The notes under the pieces are model-generated. The model worked only from the letters and a program-made list of their open reading frames with translations. It was not told where the DNA came from and did no database searches. Position numbers and translations under genes: made by a program. A DNA stretch of 64,000 nt from Acidobacteriota bacterium (GTDB lineage Bacteria; Acidobacteriota; Terriglobia; Acidiferrales; UBA7541): contig JAKBLM010000002.1 of the NCBI GenBank assembly GCA_021832085.1, positions 62,001-126,000 on the forward strand, in the 5' to 3' direction. Position 1 is the first letter of the stretch, and every line of letters starts with the position of its first letter. Shown here piece after piece: positions 27,888 to 35,597 of the stretch.

Positions 27888-28751
27888 ATGAGAACTTTTC
27901 GAACCGCATTTTTACTGACGGCCATGACGTTGCTGTTGCTCTTCATCGGACGCGTGTTCGGCGGCCAGGTTGGGATGACGCTGGCGCTGGGCGCCGCGAT
28001 CGTGATGAACGGGGTGGCTTATTTCTATTCGGACAAGATCGCGCTGAAGACGAGCGGCGCCGTGCCGGTGACGCGCGAGCAAGCGCCACGCCTCTACGAG
28101 GTGATGGAGCGGCTCTGCGCGAAGGCCAACCTGCCGATGCCGAAGCTCTACATGATCCCGACGGCTGCACCCAACGCTTTCGCCACCGGGCGCAATCCGC
28201 GTCACGCCTCGGTGGCCGTCACCCAGGGGCTGATGCAGATCATGAACGACGACGAGATGGAAGGCGTGATCGCGCACGAACTGTCACACGTGAAGAACTA
28301 CGACATCCTGACCTCGTCGATCGCCGCGACCGTCGCGGGCGCCATCACGTGGATCGCCATGATGGGCCGGTGGGCCATGCTATTTGGCTTCGGCGGGCGC
28401 GAAGACGAGGGCATGGGCGACGCCATTGTTGCGCTGGCCATGCTGATTCTCGCTCCGTTTGCGGCGATGCTGCTGCAGTTGGGCATTTCGCGGCAACGCG
28501 AATACCAGGCTGACGCCTCCGGCGCCAGGATGGTCGGCCATCCTTACGGCTTGATCAGCGCGCTGAAGAAGCTCGAGGCTTACAACCAGCGGATCCCGAT
28601 GAACGTGTCACCCACCACCTCGTCGCTCTTTATCGTCGCGCCGCTTTCGGCACGCCGGTCGATTGCCACAGCCTTTGGCAAGCTCTTCAGCACCCACCCG
28701 CCACTGGAGAAGCGGATTGAGACCCTCCAGAACATGACAATCACGCGCTGA
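27888..28751 (+). CDS. htpX: Membrane zinc metalloprotease HtpX
   Basis: 287-residue M48 protease for quality control of membrane proteins. Two N-terminal TM helices (about 6-23 and 28-46) are followed by the zinc motif H130-E131-LS-H134 and further hydrophobic segments (about 145-200). The downstream conserved REYQADASGARMVG supplies the third ligand. Completes a stress cluster with hsp20 and clpB, with its own promoter. Confidence 0.95.
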   Translation: MRTFRTAFLLTAMTLLLLFIGRVFGGQVGMTLALGAAIVMNGVAYFYSDKIALKTSGAVPVTREQAPRLYEVMERLCAKANLPMPKLYMIPTAAPNAFATGRNPRHASVAVTQGLMQIMNDDEMEGVIAHELSHVKNYDILTSSIAATVAGAITWIAMMGRWAMLFGFGGREDEGMGDAIVALAMLILAPFAAMLLQLGISRQREYQADASGARMVGHPYGLISALKKLEAYNQRIPMNVSPTTSSLFIVAPLSARRSIATAFGKLFSTHPPLEKRIETLQNMTITR

Positions 28752-29219
28752 AGACAGTGGCTAGTTGTTAGTGGGCAGTGACCCGTGACTTGTGGTTCGT
28801 GGCCGGCGCCTCGTGACTTGGCCCCTGCCGAGCGTGGCGCCGGTGCTTCGTTTCACCACCCTCCCCGCCTCTTTCCTTCGTCTCGTTCGTAGGTGTGTTG
28901 CACGCGCCCTGGATCACCAGTTTTTCGCCGCCAAACCGATGCGGAGAATCGGTACGCTGGTTCGATTCTTTCCGCCCGTAAGTCCTTTACCCTGAACAAA
29001 AGTGAAATGGAGAATCGGTACGCTTTTGGGCTTCGTGTGCCGTGTTTCGGGGCGCGGAAAATCGCAAAAATGCGGGATTTGGGATAGACCCTGCGGGCAT
29101 AGGATAGCGGGTATGGAAAACTGCGGCAACGGCTGGGTCTACGTAAACTTCCTCGGGCCAGCCATTCCGTGGGCCGTGGCATTTCAGAGCTTTCGGGACG
29201 CCGCGCTCGGCTCGCGACC
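28752..29219. other. Intergenic region bordering the McrBC locus
   Basis: About 470 bp with no gene. It contains a 16-bp direct repeat at 28943-28958 and 29009-29024 (core GGAGAATCGGTACGCT), 66 bp apart. This could be a border or insertion footprint of the restriction locus. Confidence 0.5.
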
Positions 29220-30707
29220 TTACTGCAGAGCGGAGCGAACCTCGCGGCTGAGCGGTTCGGCGATTATCTCGACGTCGGTGGCCATGGGCACGGCGGTCAA
29301 CCAGAGCCGCAAGGATCGTGAGCCCACGGGAAGCTCGGCCTGATGGAATAGCCGGCCGCCGGTCTTGAGGGCGAGCCAAGTGTTTGGCGAGCACGGGTAC
29401 GCAAGACAAACGACAGCCTTGGGCGTGCGGGCTAGGTTGGCATAGGCAAGAACCTGAAGCAGATCGTTGCGGTGCTCTTCACGGAACTGCTCTTCGCTTG
29501 CCGACCACTTTTGCGTGCCCAGCTCCTCCCAGTGACGTTTGTATTTCGCGTCGGCGATAAGCGTCAGGGAATCCCATTCAAGCCAAATGTCCGGAACCAG
29601 CGATTTTTGCGAGCCGAGATAGGGTGGGTCCCAACGGAGCGGTTGCACCGTTTCTCTTTTCCTCCCTACTTTTGCGTGTCCCCCGGTCCGCTGCGCCACC
29701 ATCCCGAAAACCGTTTCAACCCAAGCCTCGAAGAAGCGGTCCATTGGCATTGTCCAGGGTAGGCCCTCGAGGTCGCTAAGGCCGCCCAACCCACGCTCGT
29801 CGATACTCCACTCAATTGCTTGCAGGCCCTCCACGAAGTGGTGGGCGCGCATGGGGCGTTGCATCCATGAAGAGATCATCGACCGGGAAGGGGCGAATGG
29901 AGGAACGTCGTGCACCACTTGCAGCAGTTGCTGACAGAGTTCAAGGAGGCCTTGAACAAACGCGCCGTGTTGCACCTGCGTTTCGAGGGCGCGCAGTTGT
30001 CGTTCCAGCGTGTAGCGGACGCCGCTTTTCAGCAATCGATCGTCACGAAGATCCGCGAAGCAGCAGGGAATGGAAGTGAGCTGGGCCCTGGGTGCGCTCC
30101 GGGTGGCATACCGTGTCCAATCGACCCGACCACGCGGTGCGCTGAGAGTTTCGTTGACCATTTCGAACCTGCGCTCCATTAAGCCGAGGAGGGCCTTGAG
30201 CCGCATCAAGATCATCGACGAAAGCACCCATATGGGCACTCGCCGTTCGGAGCGATGGAGAAGCGGCAGTCGCAGCGGGGTCGGCGTTACGCGCCAGCCC
30301 ATTTTCCCCAGCATGGAACCAATGCCAGGCCATGGAAACCTTGGCTGCACCACGAGGCCGTAATCCGGGCGTGCCGTTGTGGGGGAAAATAGTGGAACCG
30401 CACCCACGGCGCTTCCGGTGTGAATGACCAGGGAAACATCCCTGCCATCGTAGCTTCCCTCCATCCGGCCGTCCAGGCGGGACAACAGCGGGCGATTCTG
30501 GGCGATGAACTGTTCGGCCATGCGCGCGGCCTGTGGCTGCGGATCGCGCAGATGCCGCAAATGAAAGAAGTCGACAGCGGAGCGTTTGACGCTCGAATGG
30601 TCTTCCAGTTCGATACAGACGTTGTCGGCAGGTCCCCGGCGGTTGCTTGGAAAGAGGCCTCCGTCGGTGCGCTGTAATTTGCGGCGAGTCAAAGACTTTG
30701 CAGCCAC
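29220..30707 (-). CDS. McrC-type nuclease subunit of a modification-dependent restriction system
   Basis: 495 residues. The C-terminal PD-(D/E)XK nuclease motif is visible: VPD373IWLEW ... IAD386AK388YK, with a following helix NDLLQVLAYA. The middle part (SAPRGRVDWTRYATR) matches the McrC DUF2357/McrBC core. It should provide DNA cleavage to the GTP-driven McrB-like motor encoded just upstream on the same strand. The two genes overlap by 19 bp, so translation is probably coupled. Expected to restrict DNA carrying modified cytosines or other modifications, but the target is not predictable. Confidence 0.87.
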   Translation of the reverse strand: MAAKSLTRRKLQRTDGGLFPSNRRGPADNVCIELEDHSSVKRSAVDFFHLRHLRDPQPQAARMAEQFIAQNRPLLSRLDGRMEGSYDGRDVSLVIHTGSAVGAVPLFSPTTARPDYGLVVQPRFPWPGIGSMLGKMGWRVTPTPLRLPLLHRSERRVPIWVLSSMILMRLKALLGLMERRFEMVNETLSAPRGRVDWTRYATRSAPRAQLTSIPCCFADLRDDRLLKSGVRYTLERQLRALETQVQHGAFVQGLLELCQQLLQVVHDVPPFAPSRSMISSWMQRPMRAHHFVEGLQAIEWSIDERGLGGLSDLEGLPWTMPMDRFFEAWVETVFGMVAQRTGGHAKVGRKRETVQPLRWDPPYLGSQKSLVPDIWLEWDSLTLIADAKYKRHWEELGTQKWSASEEQFREEHRNDLLQVLAYANLARTPKAVVCLAYPCSPNTWLALKTGGRLFHQAELPVGSRSLRLWLTAVPMATDVEIIAEPLSREVRSALQ

Positions 30708-32161
30708 TGCAGGTAGCTCCGGATTGGCTCGGCAAACCCACCGACATAGCCTTGTGCAAGATACTCTTCGAGCAGGGGTGCAAGGTTGTCACGCAACCTC
30801 TCAACCGCCTTCCCTCTGTCCTTTTCCAGAAAGTATGAATGCCCGGGCATAAGCGCGAAGGCGTCCGGGGTCGCGTGTTCTACGAAGATCGACAGAAGCT
30901 CGCGGAAGGCCCTCCGCATGAGATCACATCCGAGCTCGTTGACGACCTTCATGCTTGGCCAGAGCGAGACGAACGCGAAGCGGCGCCGAACCGCAATGTC
31001 GACGATAGCGATGCTGCGGTCGGCCGTATTCATCGTTCCCAGGATGTGCAGATTCTTCGGCAGAGAAAATGTCCTGTGGAACGGCTCGCCAAAATCGTAT
31101 GGCAGGTCGATCTTCCGATCGAAGTTGGTGTCCGCTTCCAACAGAAAGATTGACTCGCCCAAGATCTTCCCCAAGTCTGCACGATTGATCTCATCGATGT
31201 GCAGAAGATAGTCGTGGTCAGGGTCATTTTTCGCGGAAGCGGCAATTTCCATCAGGAATCCTGGCGTTGGGCTGAAGCGCAGGCCGAGCTCTTCGCTCGA
31301 GTGGACCGGGGTGAGGCCACCAATGAAGTTCTCGTACGTGGTATTGGGATGAAACTGGATGCTGCGACCACGACCTTCGTATTCCTCGCGAAGGAGATCA
31401 GTGGCCATGACGGTCTTACCCGTTCCCGGCGGACCTTGGATGATCGCATATCTTCTGCTGTCCAACAGACGCTTGACCTGCTGACGGTCGACGCTCGGCA
31501 TCAGGTGCTCGAGCCATGCCGAGCGGGTAGCTTCGCTACTTTGCTTGTGGTCGGCGAGCGGCTCGAAGCCGCGCTCCTCCATCAGGAGATCGAGGAAGGC
31601 GTTAACGGCCGCTTCCGTTGCCGCATGATTCTCTGTTGGGCGGAACAGTGCGTAGACGACGTTGCCGTACCGATCGAAAGCGCTCTTGTAGGCTGGCCAA
31701 TCCCTTTTCACGTCGTCGGGGATCGGAATGTCTGTTCGGGTGGGATCCTGCTTTGCCCATGCGATCCGTTTTCCATCTCCGTACGCGTTGTTTAGCCACG
31801 CGCAGATCGCCTGCGCTTTTCTAGCATGGCCCGGGCGCCCGAGAATCGCCTCGTCAGGTTCGAGTCCCTGTGTGCCCACCACCATCCCAAGCAGGCATGG
31901 CTGGTCCGGAACCGGAAACATCACGAAAGATAAGCCGCTGTAGGGCCCCGAAGTGGGATTGGAATGCGATATGTAGGCAGCGAATGTGACGCCGGACCCG
32001 GGGCTCATTTCCGGTGCCCGCAACGACAGCACCTTTTCGGCTGACTGCGGATAGCGGCCGCCGGGCGTTCCAAAGAGTGCGCCAAACGCAGCTTTGTTCC
32101 GTTCTGACCATCCTTCCAAGGAATGTGAATGGACGATGTCAACGATAGATGGTGTGCTCAT
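30689..32161 (-). CDS. McrB-type AAA+ GTPase of a modification-dependent restriction system
   Basis: 490 residues. The AAA+ domain has Walker A GPPGTGKT (243-250), Walker B HIDEINRADLGK (about 321-332) and the McrB-specific MNTADRS (377-383), followed by VRRRFAF. The N-terminal ~200 residues are a separate domain (FAAYISHSNPTSGPYSGLSFV), broadly like DUF3578/MrcB-N modules, that presumably reads modified DNA. The downstream gene encodes the McrC nuclease. Base composition is lower in GC than the neighbourhood, consistent with acquisition. GTP rather than ATP use is known for McrB and assumed here. Confidence 0.88.
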   Translation of the reverse strand: MSTPSIVDIVHSHSLEGWSERNKAAFGALFGTPGGRYPQSAEKVLSLRAPEMSPGSGVTFAAYISHSNPTSGPYSGLSFVMFPVPDQPCLLGMVVGTQGLEPDEAILGRPGHARKAQAICAWLNNAYGDGKRIAWAKQDPTRTDIPIPDDVKRDWPAYKSAFDRYGNVVYALFRPTENHAATEAAVNAFLDLLMEERGFEPLADHKQSSEATRSAWLEHLMPSVDRQQVKRLLDSRRYAIIQGPPGTGKTVMATDLLREEYEGRGRSIQFHPNTTYENFIGGLTPVHSSEELGLRFSPTPGFLMEIAASAKNDPDHDYLLHIDEINRADLGKILGESIFLLEADTNFDRKIDLPYDFGEPFHRTFSLPKNLHILGTMNTADRSIAIVDIAVRRRFAFVSLWPSMKVVNELGCDLMRRAFRELLSIFVEHATPDAFALMPGHSYFLEKDRGKAVERLRDNLAPLLEEYLAQGYVGGFAEPIRSYLQWLQSL

Positions 32162-32288
32162 TTTTCCGCCAAGTCACAGGACTTCAGTGCGGCTGCTTGT
32201 TTCAAGAGCGTCGCTCTTGTTTTGTCGGGGCGAATATCTTCGAATAACAACCCAGTGTCAAGGGTTCGTGCGCAGGGCAATTTGGAAC

Positions 32289-32490
32289 GCCGCGGCGTTG
32301 GCGGACAAATCCGCAATAACACCGGGCGCGTGCAACGCGCCCCAACCAGCGGATTTGCTGGGCGGGAGAATCCATGGCAAAAGCGAGCGGGTTGGAAACC
32401 CGCACGTACCAACGGCAGGAGGGCACCAGCGAGGGTGCGCTGGGGCGGGCAATTCCAAGGCAGAGGCGGGCGGGGAGACCCCGCCCCTAC
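32289..32490. repeat. REP-like palindromes between mcrB and the RAYT gene
   Basis: Several imperfect palindromes: GGGCGCG..CGCGCCC at 32324-32342, CGGGTT..AACCCG at about 32388-32402 and a strong hairpin at 32466-32490 whose plus-strand end is CCTAC, i.e. GTAG at the 5' foot on the minus strand. A partial copy of the 67-bp unit found at 34117 and 34263 lies at 32289-32346. Confidence 0.75.
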
Positions 32491-32520
32491 AAACATGGAA
32501 CGGGGCAGACCGAGATGCCG

Positions 32521-33132
32521 TCAGGCGTTCGCCCAGCCATCGGCCGGTTCCGGATGGACGGCATGGGGGTTTTCGCGGTCGAAGGACCAGCGGGCGGGAT
32601 TTCCGGCGATGTAGCGGCGGATGCGATCGAGGGAATCGCCGCGGCGAATGACATGTTCGTGGTAGTTGCGCTGCCAGAGGCGTTTGCCGGGTGTGCCATG
32701 CAGGGCGTTGATGCGTTTGGTCGATTCGTATTTGAAATAGGCGACCACGCGGCCGAACGACACCCGTAGGGGCGCGGTCACCACGCCCGGTTCGTCAACG
32801 GTGGACTCGGCAACCGAGAGCGGGCGGGGAGATCCCGCCCCTACCATGGCACCTTTGTCCGCCGCGGTGTGCAGGACGATGATCCCGTGGATGTGGTTTG
32901 GCATTACGACGAAGGCGTCCAATTCCAGTCCGGCATAATGCGCGGGCAGTTCGGTCCACGCAGACAGGACGACGCGGCCGGCGTTGTTCAGCTGCATTTT
33001 CCCATCGATTACGTTGCCGAATGGGAAGGCACGGCTCGCTGTGCAGACGGTGACGAAATAGGCGCCGGGGTGCGAATAATCGTAGCCGCGAAGGCGCGTC
33101 GGTTTTCTTCGATGGATGCCAGCATCTCCCAC
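32521..33132 (-). CDS. REP-associated tyrosine transposase (RAYT, IS200-like Y1 fold)
   Basis: 203 residues of the single-domain Y1/HUH transposase family. H80-x-H82 is in VVMPNHIHGII and the catalytic tyrosine is probably Y157 in RNYHEHVIR. The N-terminal RRKPTRLRGYDYSHPGAYFVTVC is diagnostic for RAYTs. RAYTs bind and cut GTAG- or GGAG-headed REP hairpins and are domesticated rather than fully mobile. Residues about 96-123 are encoded by a pair of REP-like palindromes inserted in frame (see 32766-32844). Flanking REP elements support function. Minus strand, between mcrB and a methyltransferase. Confidence 0.9.
   Translation of the reverse strand: MGDAGIHRRKPTRLRGYDYSHPGAYFVTVCTASRAFPFGNVIDGKMQLNNAGRVVLSAWTELPAHYAGLELDAFVVMPNHIHGIIVLHTAADKGAMVGAGSPRPLSVAESTVDEPGVVTAPLRVSFGRVVAYFKYESTKRINALHGTPGKRLWQRNYHEHVIRRGDSLDRIRRYIAGNPARWSFDRENPHAVHPEPADGWANA
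32766..32844. repeat. In-frame BIME-like inverted REP pair inside the RAYT gene
   Basis: The element begins GTAGGGGCGCGG (plus strand, 32766) and ends CCCGCCCCTAC (32844). Two palindromes therefore sit head-out, each with GTAG at its outer foot, as in BIME pairs. A second copy with the same outer parts and a diverged centre lies at 33170-33249, just upstream of the gene. The frame stays open across it. Confidence 0.85.
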
Positions 33133-33169
33133 CGTTTACCTCCCGCGGCAATCGCACAGCAGAGTGTTT

Positions 33170-33300
33170 GTAGGAGCGCGGTCACCGCGCGCCGGTTCGT
33201 CAGCCAACGAATGCACAGGCAAAGGCGGGCGGGGAGACCCCGCCCCTACTGAACCAGTGGAGGTAACATCGAACCGGGCGGGTTTGAAACCCGCGCCTAC
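33170..33300. repeat. BIME-like REP pair plus single palindrome upstream of RAYT
   Basis: 33170-33249 begins GTAGGAGCGCGG and ends CCCGCCCCTAC; it matches the in-gene element at both ends. A further palindrome at 33277-33300 (GGCGGGTTTGAAACCCGC core) also ends in CCTAC. All are within 170 bp of the RAYT start. Confidence 0.8.
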
Positions 33301-33354
33301 CAGCGGCTACCGGCGGTATTGCGAATCGATTCCAAACTAATTGCGCTCCCCTTC

Positions 33355-33969
33355 TCAGGGCGATTTCTTGCGCAGGACCCAGGTGGTCATCGAGCGTTGA
33401 TTTTGGACAACCGTGGTCTTGAGCGTCTCGACGAGTTCGGCGCCTAGCCGCTCGGTCAGCGAGGCGAGCAGCGGTGCGTCCACCAGATACCGCTCCGCAC
33501 CGTCGGGCGACCAGTAGCGGCGGCCCTGGATACGTTTGAACTCGCTCTCCATGCCAATCAACGATGCGAGGCGGCAAAAGAAGAGCCCTCCGGGCTCGAG
33601 AACGCGCCAGGATCCCAGCAGCATGGACTCAAACTGCGCGTCGTCGCGAGCGAAATGGAGGACGGCGCTGCTGATGACCACATCCGCGCAGGCATCGTCG
33701 AAAGACATTTGTTCGACGGCTTCGACTCGAAAATTCGACGCCGGAAGCGCGGGCGCGAGCTTCCGAGCGAGGAAGCGGACGCTCTCCACAGACTGCGCGT
33801 CCGAGTCCGCGGCGTAGACTTCGTACCCTTCCCGCAAGAAGTAGACGAGGTTTCGGCCGGGACCGCATCCGGCGTCCAATATTCGCATTCCGGGTGAGAT
33901 GCGGCGTTTCAGTAGCTGGTCGAAAAGGTAGATGTCGATCTGGCCGAATTGCTCCAGGAGCGTGGGCAT
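33355..33969 (-). CDS. Class I SAM-dependent methyltransferase
   Basis: 204 residues. Motif I is ILDAGCGPGRNLVYFL (about 30-45), the acidic residue is YAADSD, and the post-motif is ADVVISSAVLHFARDD. The substrate is unknown; similar small methyltransferases modify metabolites. It is flanked by REP elements on both sides, which makes it a plausible passenger in this variable region, but base composition is not unusual. Confidence 0.83.
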   Translation of the reverse strand: MPTLLEQFGQIDIYLFDQLLKRRISPGMRILDAGCGPGRNLVYFLREGYEVYAADSDAQSVESVRFLARKLAPALPASNFRVEAVEQMSFDDACADVVISSAVLHFARDDAQFESMLLGSWRVLEPGGLFFCRLASLIGMESEFKRIQGRRYWSPDGAERYLVDAPLLASLTERLGAELVETLKTTVVQNQRSMTTWVLRKKSP

Positions 33970-34079
33970 GCGTGTAGGAAACTAGTCCAGTGACAAGACA
34001 GTGTCAAATTTCAGGGCTCGAACCCGCGACAGGCTCAAACTGACGCTTCCCACACCATTCGGCAAAAAGCGTGCGGGAT

Positions 34080-34465
34080 GGAGGCTGAAACCCGCCCGTA
34101 CCAACAGCGACCTGGCCCCTTTCAACGGCCGGCGTTGGCGGACAAATCCGCGGTAACACTGGGCGCGGGGACCGCGCCCCTACCGACGGGTGCGCCGACT
34201 GGGCGAATCCGCGACAGAAGACCGGCGAGTTGGAAAACCGGCCCTGCCAACACCGAGCCGAGCCCTTTCAACGGCCGGCGTTGGTGGACAAATCCGCGGT
34301 AACGCCGGGCGCGTGCAACGCGCCCCTACAAGCGGATACGCCGACTGGGCAAATCCACTGACGAATCAGCGGCCGGGATGTCGGAGCTGAAACTCCGACC
34401 TCCGAAGACAGCTGCTTGTTTCCGGGACACGACAATAGATGCCGGGGCGAGGCCCGGACTGCGAG
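34080..34465. repeat. Dense REP-like palindrome array
   Basis: A 67-bp unit beginning CCCTTTCAACGGCCGGCG occurs at 34117-34183 and 34263-34329; both end in CCCCTAC. A shorter segment starting CGCCGACTGGGC is repeated at about 34193 and 34340. Further hairpins are TCGGAG..CTCCGA at 34381-34398 (followed by CCTCC, i.e. GGAG on the other strand) and CCCGG..CCGGG at about 34453-34470 followed by ACCTAC. This is consistent with RAYT-mobilised elements of different ages. No gene is present. Confidence 0.78.
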
Positions 34466-34482
34466 CCGGGACCTACGGATGC

Positions 34483-35472
34483 TTACTGCGAGGGGGCGTA
34501 GTAGCCGGAGCGGGTGAGGACGTGGTCGTGCTTCTGGGTGGTTTCCACCTTGATGCGGCGGAAGGCGCCGTTGCGGGCGGAATCGGTGGGGTAGTAGCCG
34601 ATGACGTATTGGCTGCGCAGTTCGTGGGCGAGCGAGGCGAAAGCCTTGTCGAGCTGCTTGCCGCTGGTGACGCGAATGACGCGGCCACCGGTCTGCTTGG
34701 CAAGCTTTTCGGCAACGCCCTCGCCGCGATAGCCGCCGGCGTACATGTATTGCCAGGGGTTGGCGATCAGCAGAATGTGGACAACGACGTCGGAGCGCTG
34801 GGCCGCTTCGATGGCGTCGTCGAGGGTTTCCATGCTGCCGTAATCCTGGGCATCGGTGAGCACGATCAGCGCCTTGCGGCCGGCCTGGCCGGCGAGCTTG
34901 TCGTGACAGGCAAGATAGACGGCGTCGTAGAAGTGGGTGCCGTCGGAGCGCTGGGGCAGCGGCGTTTCGACGATGATCGAGGGCGCGAGCGGCGCGTTGA
35001 TCCTGGCGCGGTCGATCGCGCGGTCGAGCCGGCCGACGCTCTCGGTGAAATCGGCCAGCAGGTTGACCTCGGTATCGAAGGTGATGACGAAGGCCAAGTC
35101 CTTGGGCGTCATGACTTGCTGCAGGAAGCGCTTGGCCGCGATCTGCTCGTCGCCGAGCAGGCGCTGCTGGCTGCCGCTGGTATCGATCAGCAGGCCGAGG
35201 GTGAGCGGCAGATTCATTTCCTGGCTGAAATAGGCGATCTTCTGCTGCTTTCCGTTCTCGTAGACGTGGAAATCGTTTTTGGTGAGATCCGAGACGATGC
35301 CGCCGTGGCGGCCGCGCACGGTGGCGAACAGGTGGACCATCTCCACCCGCACCTTGAGGGGCTGCTGAACCTGCGGCAGGTTGGGTTGCTGTTGCTGGGC
35401 CAGGGCGGCGCAGGCGCCCAGCAGGATCGAAAGAACCACTCCCAGGGCAACGCGGCTACGGCGAATGCTCAT
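34483..35472 (-). CDS. Secreted VWA-domain protein, acidobacterial VWFA-related family
   Basis: 329 residues with a signal peptide (about 1-25), then a domain with VHLFATVRGRHGGIVSDLTKNDFHVYENGKQQ followed by a von Willebrand A domain. The MIDAS motif is LLIDTSGSQ (about 112-120). This combination is the TIGR03436-type family, greatly expanded in Acidobacteria, and is the main taxonomic marker in this window. The function is unknown, probably protein-protein contact at the cell surface. The C-terminal YVIGYYPTDSARNGAFRRIKVET is also family-typical. Confidence 0.9.
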   Translation of the reverse strand: MSIRRSRVALGVVLSILLGACAALAQQQQPNLPQVQQPLKVRVEMVHLFATVRGRHGGIVSDLTKNDFHVYENGKQQKIAYFSQEMNLPLTLGLLIDTSGSQQRLLGDEQIAAKRFLQQVMTPKDLAFVITFDTEVNLLADFTESVGRLDRAIDRARINAPLAPSIIVETPLPQRSDGTHFYDAVYLACHDKLAGQAGRKALIVLTDAQDYGSMETLDDAIEAAQRSDVVVHILLIANPWQYMYAGGYRGEGVAEKLAKQTGGRVIRVTSGKQLDKAFASLAHELRSQYVIGYYPTDSARNGAFRRIKVETTQKHDHVLTRSGYYAPSQ

Positions 35473-35597
35473 CGTTTCGATCGGACCACTCCGCTACCCG
35501 CCAGTGCCAACTATCTTACCCTACGATGCCTGGGCGGGGGAGCGCGATGTCTGGAGAGGGGACCGGCGTCCCCGGCCGAGCGGTGCATCGGGCGCTT

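Noticed and set aside
32289..34465. CRISPR array interpretation of the repeats
   Set aside because: Repeats are palindromic, irregularly spaced and of several families, with no constant spacers and no cas genes; REP/BIME with a RAYT explains them.
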